Shown: positions 1-5,838, counted from the first letter of the stretch. The stretch is 8,620 bases of DNA from Anaerolineaceae bacterium UBA5838 (GCA_002432795.1 DJGU01000015.1:2534-11153), one strand, 5' to 3'. Numbers and translations: made by a program. The notes: generated by a model from the letters alone, not told the origin.

Positions 1-55
1 GCGAAGGATCTGATCTTTACTGACTAGATTCTTCGCAAATGAGGCTAGAATGACA
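1..55. repeat. Partial REP/MITE-like palindromic element, degenerate copy
   Basis: Positions 1-11 (GCGAAGGATCT) match the end of the left arm of the complete element at 270-343. Positions 26-55 match its right arm, with one substitution and a one-base deletion compared with the copies at 226-256 and 313-343. The left arm is cut by the window edge. No protein is encoded. It is a dispersed non-coding repeat, probably a non-autonomous mobile element or REP sequence; that class is inferred from structure only. Confidence 0.6.
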
Positions 56-148
56 GCCATTGTCTTCATGCACTAACCAAGCCTCGCAATGGGACCAAGT
101 ATGGGGTCTGACCGCCAGGTCTACAGCAGGAAATCTACGGACTTCCCA

Positions 149-178
149 ACCCCCTACGAGGAGGGGGATGAAGGGGGT
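149..178. repeat. C/G-rich inverted repeat
   Basis: ACCCCCT at 149-155 is complementary to AGGGGGT at 172-178, giving a 7-bp stem. A further AGGGGG at 162-167 could pair instead. It lies in the otherwise featureless stretch 56-225 and uses the same AGGGGG motif as the repeats at 609-749. There is no T tract, so it is not a convincing terminator. Nothing else is evident in 56-225. Confidence 0.4.
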
Positions 179-225
179 GGGTCTTTTCCTCGTGAACTTG
201 CAAATGATAAGGTTCTCAACTGACC

Positions 226-256
226 AGATTCTTCGCAAAAGAGGCTCAGAATGACA
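226..256. repeat. REP-like half-element (right arm only)
   Basis: This 31-nt stretch, from AGATTCTTCGC to AGAATGACA, is identical to 313-343, the right arm of the complete palindromic element. No matching left arm directly precedes it, so it looks like a solitary arm. It shows that the sequence is reiterated locally and is not a chance palindrome. Confidence 0.65.
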
Positions 257-269
257 GGGGCTGTGGGCT

Positions 270-343
270 TGTCATCCTGAACGCAGTGAAGGATCTTGCT
301 TTTTTCATCTTAAGATTCTTCGCAAAAGAGGCTCAGAATGACA
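270..343. repeat. Complete REP/MITE-like palindromic repeat
   Basis: The left arm starts TGTCATCCTGA and ends GAAGGATCTT (270-297). The right arm, 313-343, is an imperfect reverse complement: it starts AGATTCTTCGC and ends TCAGAATGACA. The T-rich centre would form the loop of a long imperfect hairpin, and the arm middles are not complementary. Related arms occur at 1-11, 26-55 and 226-256. Sequences of this style (GTCATTCTGAG...GAAGAATCT) are familiar to me as dispersed intergenic repeats in environmental bacterial genomes. It lies just beyond the 3' end of the minus-strand tRNA and might add to termination. Confidence 0.65.
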
Positions 344-375
344 AAGAAAAGAAAAGAGGACATTACAGGCCTCTT
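342..375 (-). terminator. Probable intrinsic terminator of tRNA-Leu copy 1
   Basis: Read on the minus strand, AAGAGG (375-370) and CCTCTT (359-354) form a 6-bp stem around a 10-nt loop. It is followed at once by the T-rich run TTCTTTTCTTT (353-343). It begins two bases past the tRNA 3' end, the expected place. The stem is short and the T run is interrupted by C, so strength is uncertain. Confidence 0.45.
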
Positions 376-376
376 A

Positions 377-460
377 TAGGGCGGGTGGGGGTCGAACCCA
401 CATAGTGTCACCACCGACGGATTTTAAGTCCGTTGCGTCTGCCTATTCCGCCACCGCCCC
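377..460 (-). tRNA. tRNA-Leu(UAA), copy 1
   Basis: The minus strand folds as a class II tRNA of 84 nt. The acceptor is GGGGCGG pairing CCGCCCT (one G-U at the first pair) with discriminator A. The D stem is GCG/CGC, and the anticodon stem ACGGA/TCCGT holds the loop CTTAAAA, giving anticodon UAA. There is a long variable arm of about 15 nt, and the T arm is GTGGG-TTCGACC-CCCAC. The UAA anticodon and long variable arm identify leucine, decoding UUA and by wobble UUG. CCA is not encoded, so it must be added by tRNA nucleotidyltransferase. Copy 2 at 3729-3812 is identical. Confidence 0.95.
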
Positions 461-471
461 GTGTCTGCAGT

Positions 472-480
472 ATTTTACCA
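472..480 (-). promoter_or_regulatory. Extended -10 promoter element of tRNA-Leu copy 1
   Basis: On the minus strand TGGTAAAAT (480-472) is an extended -10 (TG-N-TAAAAT). A start 6-7 nt downstream would fall about 5 nt before the mature tRNA 5' end. No good -35 is seen at normal spacing; TTCGAA at 499-494 is a weak candidate. Conservation of the same element upstream of copy 2, within a flank that otherwise diverges, supports function. Confidence 0.55.
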
Positions 481-555
481 TTATCTCAGCGTTTTCGAAT
501 CCGAAGTTCCTCTTTTTATTCCCCTGCGGCAAGGGAATTTGGAAGCAACAAACCC

Positions 556-749
556 ACCCCCTCAATCCCCACTTCCCTTCCGCTGCGCTACACGGATCTT
601 CGACCCTTCGCTTCGCTGGAGGGGGTCGAGCACAAACCGCATTCAGTCATAAAAGAGCTTCTGAATTATTCGCTCCGCTGAGGGGGTGAAGCACTGACCA
701 CATACAGATTTGCTCAAGTTTCTAAATTTTGCGCTTCGCTGGAGGGGGT
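556..749. repeat. Degenerate ~61-nt G-rich repeats
   Basis: Three copies of a CGCTYCGCTG(G)AGGGGGT core start at about 609, 671 and 732, with the AGGGGG run at 620, 681 and 743, so the spacing is 61-62 nt. The sequence between cores is poorly conserved. ACCCCCTC at 556-563 is the exact reverse complement of GAGGGGGT in each copy (619-626, 680-687, 742-749), so alternative hairpins are possible. They occupy most of the gap between tRNA-Leu copy 1 and the surface-protein gene. I see no gene in 481-796, and a regulatory role is unproven. Confidence 0.5.
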
Positions 750-796
750 GAAAACGACAGTATTGTTCAAAACCCTATAACTTTGCAAAATACATT

Positions 797-802
797 TATA
801 AT
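797..802 (+). promoter_or_regulatory. Consensus -10 box (TATAAT) of the surface-protein gene
   Basis: A perfect TATAAT lies at 797-802. No TTGACA-like -35 is found 16-18 bp upstream. Transcription would begin near 808-810, so the ATG at 806 would lie outside or at the very end of the transcript. This argues for translation from the ATG at 839. Confidence 0.5.
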
Positions 803-826
803 GAAATGAATAATAGTTCAACAATT

Positions 827-833
827 GAAGAGG
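827..833 (+). promoter_or_regulatory. Ribosome binding site deciding start 839
   Basis: GAAGAGG at 827-833 contains GAGG and stands 5 nt before the ATG at 839. The upstream in-frame ATG at 806 has no purine-rich site before it, only the -10 box. The 839 start also places a clean signal peptide at the N terminus. Confidence 0.6.
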
Positions 834-838
834 TTCGT

Positions 839-3715
839 ATGAAGTTTAAAACGTTTACTGTATCCTTACTGATCATTCTGGTCTTCTTCTCATTTTTACT
901 GGTTTATAGCAACGCAGCAGCATTATCAACAGACCCTCAAAAATTGGGGGGCGTTCTCTATGTAAGACCTGGCAGCAATGGAAACTGCAGCTCCTGGACG
1001 GATGCCTGTGATTTGCAGACCGCTATTTATAATGCGGTTTCAAGTGACCAGATCTGGGTAGCAGCAGGCATTTACAAACCCACCACTACCAACGATCGAA
1101 CGAAAACCTTTGAATTGTTGATAGGCGTTGCCATCTACGGTGGTTTCCCAGCTTCTGGTGGGGAGTGGGAAGAACGGGATTGGGTTTCCAATCTCACCAT
1201 TTTAAGTGGAGATATAGCAGTACAAGACAGCACTGCTGACAACAGCTATCACGTGGTCACCGGCAATGGAGTGGATGGAACAGCAATTCTGGATGGTTTC
1301 ACCATTACTGGCGGCAAGGCCAATGGCAGTGCACCGAATAATAATGGCGGCGGGTTGTACAACTCAGACAGTAGTTCTACGCTAAGGAATCTTACCTTCA
1401 GTGCAAACTCTGCCATTTATGGCGGAGGAATTTACAATGATACAAGCAACCCCACTCTGACTAATGTCACCTTTACCAGCAATACCGCCACAAATAACGG
1501 CGGCGGGATGTACAACCTGAATAGCAATCCAACTCTGACCGAAGTCAGTTTTTCTGGCAACAAGGCTGAGGGAACCAACCAAAGTACTGGCGGAGGGATG
1601 TACAACTCCGGCAGCAACCCTATGCTGACCAATGTCAGCTTCACCAACAATACCGCATATATTTTTGGGGATAACGGCGGTGGCGGGATGTTCAACTATC
1701 AAGGCAGCCCCACGCTAACCAATGTCACCTTCTCAGGCAATTCTGCCTCCAGAGGGGCTGGAATGTCCAACAAGGAAAGCAGCCCAACGATAATTGGCGG
1801 AACGTTTTCAGACAATTCTGCTTATATAGAAGGTGGTGGGATGTATAACGCCTCTGGCAGTGCGCCAACCGTGACAGATGTTACGTTCTCTGGCAATAGA
1901 GTGTATGGAGAAACTTCAAGCAGCGGCGGTGGGATGTATAACAAAAGCAGCAGTCCCATCTTGACAAACGTCACTTTTTCCAACAACCTGGCAAGAATGA
2001 CCACAAGTCAAAGTTACTGTAACGGCGGTGGGATGTTCAATGAGTCCAGCAATCCGATACTGACAGATGTCGACTTCACAAATAATTCCGCTGGAAGAGG
2101 TGGTGGGTTGTACAACTCAGGCAGCAGCCCGATCTTGACCGATCTTACATTCACAGGCAATTCTGCTACTGGAACCGATTCTGGTTATGGCGGTGGTGGA
2201 ATGTACAACTCAGGCGGAAGCCCAATTCTGAACGCCATCCTTTTCGAGAGCAATACTGCAGTTAAATATGGAGGCGGGATGTACAACCACAACAGCAGCC
2301 CCATCCTGGAATACATTGAATTTTCTGGTAACTCAAGTGTTTCTGGCGGAGGAATATACAACTCAGGCGGAAACCCCAAAATAACAGACGTTATCATTGA
2401 TGGCAACAATGCTAATTATGGCGGTGGGATGGCTAACGGTGAATGCAACGCTACCCTGATGAATGTTACCTTCACTGATAATACTGGCAATGTACATGGC
2501 GGTGCAATCTATAACGCATGGAGCAGCCCTACCCTGACCAATGTGACTGTTTCCGGAAACACAGCTGCTTTTGGCGGGGGAATGTTCGGGGATACCGACA
2601 GTAGCCCCGTGTTAACGAATGTCACCTTCTTTGGTAACTCACTTAATGTTGATTATGGGGCAGGTGGTGGAATGTACAACCGTGGCACCAGCACTTCATT
2701 GACAAATGCCATCTTTTGGGGAAATACACCTGACCAGATCTCACCTGTCAATGTGACGATTAGTTACAGTGATATTCAAGATTGGACCTCCGGAGGCACC
2801 GGCAACATCAGCACCAACCCACTTTTGGGTCCTCTTGCTGACAATGGCGGTTTCGTTGATACTCATGCCCTTGGCACAGGCAGTCCGGCGATCGACACAG
2901 GCAGCCCCACGCTTTGCCCTGTTGTGGACGCGCGCGGTTACACGCGCCCAATTAATGGGGATAGCGTTCCTGGCGCGCGCTGTGATATGGGTGCTTTTGA
3001 ATATGGATCTTCACCAGCGTCCTTCTCTCTCACTGTCAGTTTGGTCGGTGGTGGCACGGTTACCAAACTTCCGGATAAGCCGAGTTACGAATGGGGTGAG
3101 ATAGTTTATCTGACTGCCTCAGATGGACCCGACTGGATCTTTGACGGCTGGAGTGGCGATGCCAGCGGCATGATCAATCCTCTCAGGGTGACCATTTCTA
3201 AGAACACCAACATTACCGCAAGCTTCTGGCTGGATGCCTTGACATTAACCACCATGGTATCGCCGGCAGGATCTGGAGCCGTAACTCGCACTCCCGATCA
3301 ACCCACGTATCACACTGGTGACGAGGTTACATTAACAGCAGTACCAAATCCCGGTTGGAGTTTCACCAGTTGGACAGGGGATGCCAATGGCAATACCAAC
3401 CCGCTGATAGTGACAATGACTACAAATAAGAGCATTTCAGCTAACTTTGCCCAAAATGAATATTCGCTGACGGTGTTAATCAGTCCAGTAGACGTTGGGG
3501 TTGTAACCAAATCACCAAACAAGCCTTTTTATCTTTACGGCGAGACAGTCATTTTGACAGCCTCACCTGATCCAGGCTGGCATTTTTCCAGCTGGAGTGG
3601 AGATGCCACAGGTGTAACCAATCCGTTGACCCTCATTATTACAGGTAACGCAAGCATCACAGCCAACTTCTCGGATGTTTACTCGATTTATCTGCCAATG
3701 GTGATGAGGAATTAG
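839..3715 (+). CDS. Secreted PMP-like parallel beta-helix repeat protein
   Basis: Predicted 958-aa exported surface protein of unknown binding target. Start 839 was chosen over ATG 806 because it has a Shine-Dalgarno site and gives a classical signal peptide (MKFKT, a hydrophobic core at about residues 7-22, then SNAAA). Residues of about 35-165 resemble the N-terminal cap of right-handed beta-helix proteins (LYVRPGSNG, QTAI, IYGGFP). Residues of about 170-634 are 17 tandem repeats of the type GGGMYNSxSxPxLTNVTFSGN. Residues of about 660-722 match the choice-of-anchor-Q style end of such helices (NPLLGPLADNGG, GSPAIDTG, DARGYTRP, CDMGAFEYG). Three InlB-B-like repeats follow at about 731-944, and the chain ends with YLPMVMRN. 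There is no LPXTG motif, terminal membrane helix or autotransporter barrel. The gene has its own promoter and stands alone between two tRNA-Leu genes; by eye it looks AT-richer than the permease and murE genes. It could be an adhesin, S-layer-associated protein or polysaccharide-binding protein, but sequence alone does not decide. Confidence 0.9.
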   Translation: MKFKTFTVSLLIILVFFSFLLVYSNAAALSTDPQKLGGVLYVRPGSNGNCSSWTDACDLQTAIYNAVSSDQIWVAAGIYKPTTTNDRTKTFELLIGVAIYGGFPASGGEWEERDWVSNLTILSGDIAVQDSTADNSYHVVTGNGVDGTAILDGFTITGGKANGSAPNNNGGGLYNSDSSSTLRNLTFSANSAIYGGGIYNDTSNPTLTNVTFTSNTATNNGGGMYNLNSNPTLTEVSFSGNKAEGTNQSTGGGMYNSGSNPMLTNVSFTNNTAYIFGDNGGGGMFNYQGSPTLTNVTFSGNSASRGAGMSNKESSPTIIGGTFSDNSAYIEGGGMYNASGSAPTVTDVTFSGNRVYGETSSSGGGMYNKSSSPILTNVTFSNNLARMTTSQSYCNGGGMFNESSNPILTDVDFTNNSAGRGGGLYNSGSSPILTDLTFTGNSATGTDSGYGGGGMYNSGGSPILNAILFESNTAVKYGGGMYNHNSSPILEYIEFSGNSSVSGGGIYNSGGNPKITDVIIDGNNANYGGGMANGECNATLMNVTFTDNTGNVHGGAIYNAWSSPTLTNVTVSGNTAAFGGGMFGDTDSSPVLTNVTFFGNSLNVDYGAGGGMYNRGTSTSLTNAIFWGNTPDQISPVNVTISYSDIQDWTSGGTGNISTNPLLGPLADNGGFVDTHALGTGSPAIDTGSPTLCPVVDARGYTRPINGDSVPGARCDMGAFEYGSSPASFSLTVSLVGGGTVTKLPDKPSYEWGEIVYLTASDGPDWIFDGWSGDASGMINPLRVTISKNTNITASFWLDALTLTTMVSPAGSGAVTRTPDQPTYHTGDEVTLTAVPNPGWSFTSWTGDANGNTNPLIVTMTTNKSISANFAQNEYSLTVLISPVDVGVVTKSPNKPFYLYGETVILTASPDPGWHFSSWSGDATGVTNPLTLIITGNASITANFSDVYSIYLPMVMRN
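1346..2740 (+). repeat. 17 in-frame repeats encoding GGGMYN...LTNVTF...GN units
   Basis: Seventeen units of about 25-33 codons run head to tail. Each begins with codons for GGGMYN or a variant (GGGIYN, GGGLYN, GGGMFN, GAGMSN, GGAIYN) and continues with SP/NP-x-LT-x-V-x-F and a GN or NN turn. Unit lengths differ mainly in the loop before the next GGG, as expected of beta-helix rungs with variable loops. The pattern matches the chlamydial-type polymorphic membrane protein repeat family. At DNA level the motif GGCGGTGGGATGTACAAC recurs with synonymous changes, so the array is degenerate rather than newly amplified. Confidence 0.85.
3029..3670 (+). repeat. Three tandem InlB-B-like beta repeats
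   Basis: Three copies of about 66-70 codons lie at 3029-3226, 3239-3448 and 3467-3670. Each follows the order LTV, a glycine/valine-rich turn, VTK/R-x-PDKPxY, GE-x-V-x-LTA, PGW-x-FxxWSGDA, NPL, then IT/SANF. This is the pattern of the InlB B-repeat or divergent InlB-like bacterial repeat families, small beta-grasp-like domains that act as stalks or spacers in surface proteins. Here they separate the beta-helix from the short C-terminal tail. Confidence 0.8.
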
Positions 3716-3728
3716 AAGAAACTCGATA

Positions 3729-3812
3729 TAGGGCGGGTGGGGGTCGAACCCACATAGTGTCACCACCGACGGATTTTAAGTCCGTTGCGTCTGCCTATTC
3801 CGCCACCGCCCC
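3729..3812 (-). tRNA. tRNA-Leu(UAA), copy 2
   Basis: Its 84-nt sequence is identical to copy 1, with the same UAA anticodon, long variable arm, G-U first acceptor pair and no encoded CCA. Its 3' end lies only 13 nt from the stop codon of the convergent surface-protein gene, and I see no terminator for either gene in that gap. Identity across the full gene suggests recent duplication or ongoing gene conversion. Confidence 0.95.
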
Positions 3813-3823
3813 ATATGTGCAGT

Positions 3824-3832
3824 ATTTTACCA
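3824..3832 (-). promoter_or_regulatory. Extended -10 promoter element of tRNA-Leu copy 2
   Basis: The minus strand carries TGGTAAAAT at 3832-3824, the same extended -10 and the same distance from the tRNA as in copy 1. The -35 region differs from copy 1 and has no clear consensus. Both tRNA copies therefore appear able to be transcribed. Confidence 0.55.
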
Positions 3833-3930
3833 TCATATTGGCGCTTTCAGGCCAACAGTTTTCCCCTGGAAAGAGTCATCTTCCATACTCCGATCCACCT
3901 GATAAATATCAATACCGCATGGACTGTAGA

Positions 3931-3978
3931 GGTAAACCCCCGTGGTTACCTTGGGCAGACACAGGGGTCTGCCCCTAC
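3931..3978. repeat. GC-rich palindromic intergenic element
   Basis: Two adjacent hairpins are visible. GGTAA (3931-3935) pairs with TTACC (3946-3950). GGGCAGAC (3953-3960) pairs perfectly with GTCTGCCC (3967-3974) around a 6-nt loop. No T run follows, so this is not a typical intrinsic terminator. It resembles dispersed intergenic palindromes of the GGGGCAGACCC type that I associate with Chloroflexota genomes, although only one copy is in this window. I see nothing else in 3833-4073 apart from faded similarity to the flank of tRNA copy 1. Confidence 0.45.
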
Positions 3979-4073
3979 CGAAATACATGCAGATTTCCAT
4001 GTTAGGACCACAATCCAAATGAAGCATTGGGAATGCCAAATTGAGAAACAGCCCCGTTTTTAGTGCAAGAGCT

Positions 4074-4079
4074 TATAAT
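4074..4079 (+). promoter_or_regulatory. Consensus -10 box (TATAAT) upstream of the permease
   Basis: A perfect TATAAT at 4074-4079 ends 9 nt before the ATG at 4089. The predicted transcription start is therefore within a few bases of the start codon. No -35 match and no Shine-Dalgarno sequence are visible. The permease mRNA is probably leaderless or has only a very short leader. Confidence 0.5.
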
Positions 4080-4088
4080 TGTTCCCCT

Positions 4089-5663
4089 ATGGAACTGACC
4101 CTCGGCAACTGGCTGCTGTCTTTTCTGCCCATCTTAACTGTCATCATTCTCATGCTCTTCTTCAAATGGGGAGCTTTGCGCGCTGGTGCCATGAGCTGGT
4201 TGGTGGCGTTAGCCGTCAGCCTGATCTTTTTTGGCGGAAGCTGGCTGATCCTTGCCTGGTCGCAGGTGAAAGCCATGGTGCTGTCCGCGAATCTGCTTGT
4301 CCTCATTTGGGGCGCACTGCTGCTCTACAGCCTTGCCAGTGAAGCAGGCAGCATCCGCGCCATCTCGCTCTTCATCCCGCGTCTTTCCAACGACCGTTCC
4401 ATCCAGCTGCTGCTGATTGCCTGGCTGCTCACTTCTTTCCTGCAGGGCATGGGCGGTTTTGGAGTGGCTGTGGCGGTGTGCGCGCCAATTTTGGTGGCTA
4501 TGGGTTACAGCCCGATCCTCGCGATTGTGATGACCACCATCGGGCACGGCTGGGCGGTTTCTTTTGGCGGGATGGCATCCGCCTTTGAGTCACTGATCGC
4601 AGTTACAGGAGTGCCCGGCTTGCTCATTGCCCCTTATGCCGCCATATTGTTCGCACTCAGTTTCGTGCCGACAGGCATGATCATCACGCTGCTCGGCACA
4701 GGATGGAAGGGCGTGCGCCACGCTTTCCCCGCCATCCTCGCTGTCAGCCTGACGATGGGCGCCTCGCTCTACGTTCTCAATATCAATGGTTTCTGGAGTC
4801 TCAGCACAATCGGACCTTCGCTGGTTGGCATCGCCACGCTCGTGCTCCTCACCCGCCTGCCTGGCTATCACGGCACAAAAGATGCCATCTCAAATGGCGG
4901 TCAGGAGCTGCACACCAGGGATCTCCTGGTGCATCTGACGCCCTACATTTTGCTCGTGGTAATCGGTTTTGCTGTCGCTCTGATCCGACCGCTCAACGCT
5001 TTCCTCAACCGGGTTTCAATCAGCCTCGCCTATCCCGAGATCGTATCCGGATTGGGCTTCGTTACCCCGGCAGAATCCAGCCCCATCCTCCACCCCTTCT
5101 CACACCCGGGCACGGTGCTGTTTGTGACTGTTTTGCTTTCATACCTTGTGTTGAAACGTGAAGGCATGCTCAACCACAGCTCTCCCCGCCGCATTCTCAG
5201 CCTCACTTCCCACAACTCGGTTGACGGAAGCCTGGGCATAGTGGTTATGGCAGGGGTTTCTACGATTATGACGCACGTGGGCATGACGAGCACTCTCGCA
5301 AGGGGGATAGCCGAGACGATCAACGCGGTGATTTACCCGGCAGTGGTGCCCTTTGTTGGGATGATTGGGGCTTTCCTGACCGGGACAAACAATAACAGCA
5401 ATATCCTGTTTGGCGCGCTCCAGGCAGAGGCAGCTGCTCTTCTCAAGCTCAATGTGCCGCTGATCTTAGCCGCGCAACACGCAGGCGCCTCGATGGGGAG
5501 TGTGATGTCTCCCACAAAGTTGATTGTCAGCTGTATCACGGTTGGTCTCGGTGGGCAGGAAGGTAAGGTCTTGCGAAAGATGATTGGATATGGTCTAATC
5601 CCGATAAGCGTCGTGGCAATTGCGACTGGTATCTGGTCGTGGCTGCTCAGCGGTGGAGCTTGA
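4089..5663 (+). CDS. lctP: L-lactate permease (LctP/LldP family)
   Basis: A 524-aa polytopic inner-membrane transporter, close to the usual family length of about 550. Family members move L-lactate, and in some cases D-lactate or glycolate, with protons. Family blocks are visible at residues 117-137 (FLQGMGGFGVAVAV then CAPILVA), 429-445 (FLTGTNNNSNILFGALQ) and 461-480 (AAQHAGASMGSVMSPTKLIV), followed by GLGGQEGKVLRK. Many hydrophobic segments span the length. An in-frame TTG at 4041 would add 16 residues, but it lies upstream of the TATAAT box at 4074-4079. ATG 4089 was therefore preferred, and it places the first membrane helix at residues of about 10-25. No lactate dehydrogenase or lactate-oxidation gene is adjacent. 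It is first in a probable four-gene transcript, and the next start is 1 nt after its stop. The exact substrate is not shown by sequence. Confidence 0.9.
   Translation: MELTLGNWLLSFLPILTVIILMLFFKWGALRAGAMSWLVALAVSLIFFGGSWLILAWSQVKAMVLSANLLVLIWGALLLYSLASEAGSIRAISLFIPRLSNDRSIQLLLIAWLLTSFLQGMGGFGVAVAVCAPILVAMGYSPILAIVMTTIGHGWAVSFGGMASAFESLIAVTGVPGLLIAPYAAILFALSFVPTGMIITLLGTGWKGVRHAFPAILAVSLTMGASLYVLNINGFWSLSTIGPSLVGIATLVLLTRLPGYHGTKDAISNGGQELHTRDLLVHLTPYILLVVIGFAVALIRPLNAFLNRVSISLAYPEIVSGLGFVTPAESSPILHPFSHPGTVLFVTVLLSYLVLKREGMLNHSSPRRILSLTSHNSVDGSLGIVVMAGVSTIMTHVGMTSTLARGIAETINAVIYPAVVPFVGMIGAFLTGTNNNSNILFGALQAEAAALLKLNVPLILAAQHAGASMGSVMSPTKLIVSCITVGLGGQEGKVLRKMIGYGLIPISVVAIATGIWSWLLSGGA
5655..5658 (+). 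promoter_or_regulatory. Ribosome binding site for the 57-aa membrane protein
   Basis: GGAG at 5655-5658, inside the end of the permease gene, is 6 nt before ATG 5665. It supports this start over in-frame upstream starts at 5620 (ATG) and 5653 (GTG), which would add residues unlike a membrane-protein N terminus. Confidence 0.55.
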
Positions 5664-5664
5664 A

Positions 5665-5838
5665 ATGAGCCTGAGCAAAGAAACCAAGAAATTCCGCATC
5701 AACATGCTGATCCTGGTGATCGAGGCCTTGCTGCCGTTCCTGCTGCTTTTCGCGCTCCGAAATGATTACACAATACTCGGCCGGATCATCTCCGCGATCC
5801 TGGTCCTGGGCATTATTTACCTGGTGGTGTTCAAATGA
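5665..5838 (+). CDS. Small two-helix membrane protein, function unknown
   Basis: This 57-aa protein is not a family I recognise. A short charged N terminus (MSLSKETKKFR) is followed by a hydrophobic segment at about 14-31, a short polar turn (RNDYT), and a second hydrophobic segment at about 38-56 ending in FK. That suggests a helical hairpin in the cytoplasmic membrane with both ends inside. It starts 1 nt after the permease stop, and its TGA overlaps the ATG of the next gene (ATGA at 5835-5838), so translation of the two is probably coupled. The tight spacing and clear GGAG site support a real gene despite its size. It may be a small partner of the permease or of the following membrane-anchored protein; both are guesses. 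Confidence 0.7.
   Translation: MSLSKETKKFRINMLILVIEALLPFLLLFALRNDYTILGRIISAILVLGIIYLVVFK

Larger units (their letters stand above)
375..3833. other. Segment bounded by direct repeats of a tRNA-Leu gene plus promoter
   Basis: Positions 375-481 and 3727-3833 are direct repeats. The 84-nt tRNA gene is identical in both, and so is the 15-nt stretch containing its extended -10 (467-481 and 3819-3833); only the 6 nt between them differ partly. Weak similarity continues a few tens of bases beyond the promoter (for example TTCCCCTG in both flanks) and then fades. The repeat unit is about 3.35 kb and carries a single protein gene, the secreted repeat protein at 839-3715. Because the whole tRNA plus promoter is repeated, not only the 3' end, old tandem duplication fits better than integrase-mediated insertion. 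No integrase gene is present. Confidence 0.7.

Noticed and set aside
405..689. Plus-strand open frames across tRNA copy 1 sharing MSPPTDFKSVASAYSATAP with a frame at 3757-4005
   Set aside because: The shared peptide is only the antisense translation of the two identical tRNA genes. The frames then diverge into repeat sequence and have no supporting signals.
806..838. Upstream in-frame ATG extending the surface protein by 11 residues
   Set aside because: It lies 3 nt after the TATAAT box and has no ribosome binding site. ATG 839 has GAGG at 5 nt and a proper signal peptide.
1382..2409. Several minus-strand open frames rich in LYIPPP
   Set aside because: They are the antisense of the GGGMYN repeat units of the surface protein.
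1346..2740. Regular repeats considered as a CRISPR array
   Set aside because: Repeat units are in frame, encode a beta-helix motif, vary in length and have no unique spacers; no cas genes are present.
377..3812. Integrative element with tRNA attachment sites
   Set aside because: The repeat covers the entire tRNA and its promoter rather than a 3' att core, and no integrase, excisionase or other mobility gene is present.
3953..3974. Intrinsic terminator
   Set aside because: The hairpin is strong but has no T run on either side, and no gene ends just before it on either strand.
4041..4088. TTG start extending the permease by 16 residues
   Set aside because: It lies upstream of the best -10 box, lacks a ribosome site, and adds a polar stretch before the first membrane helix.
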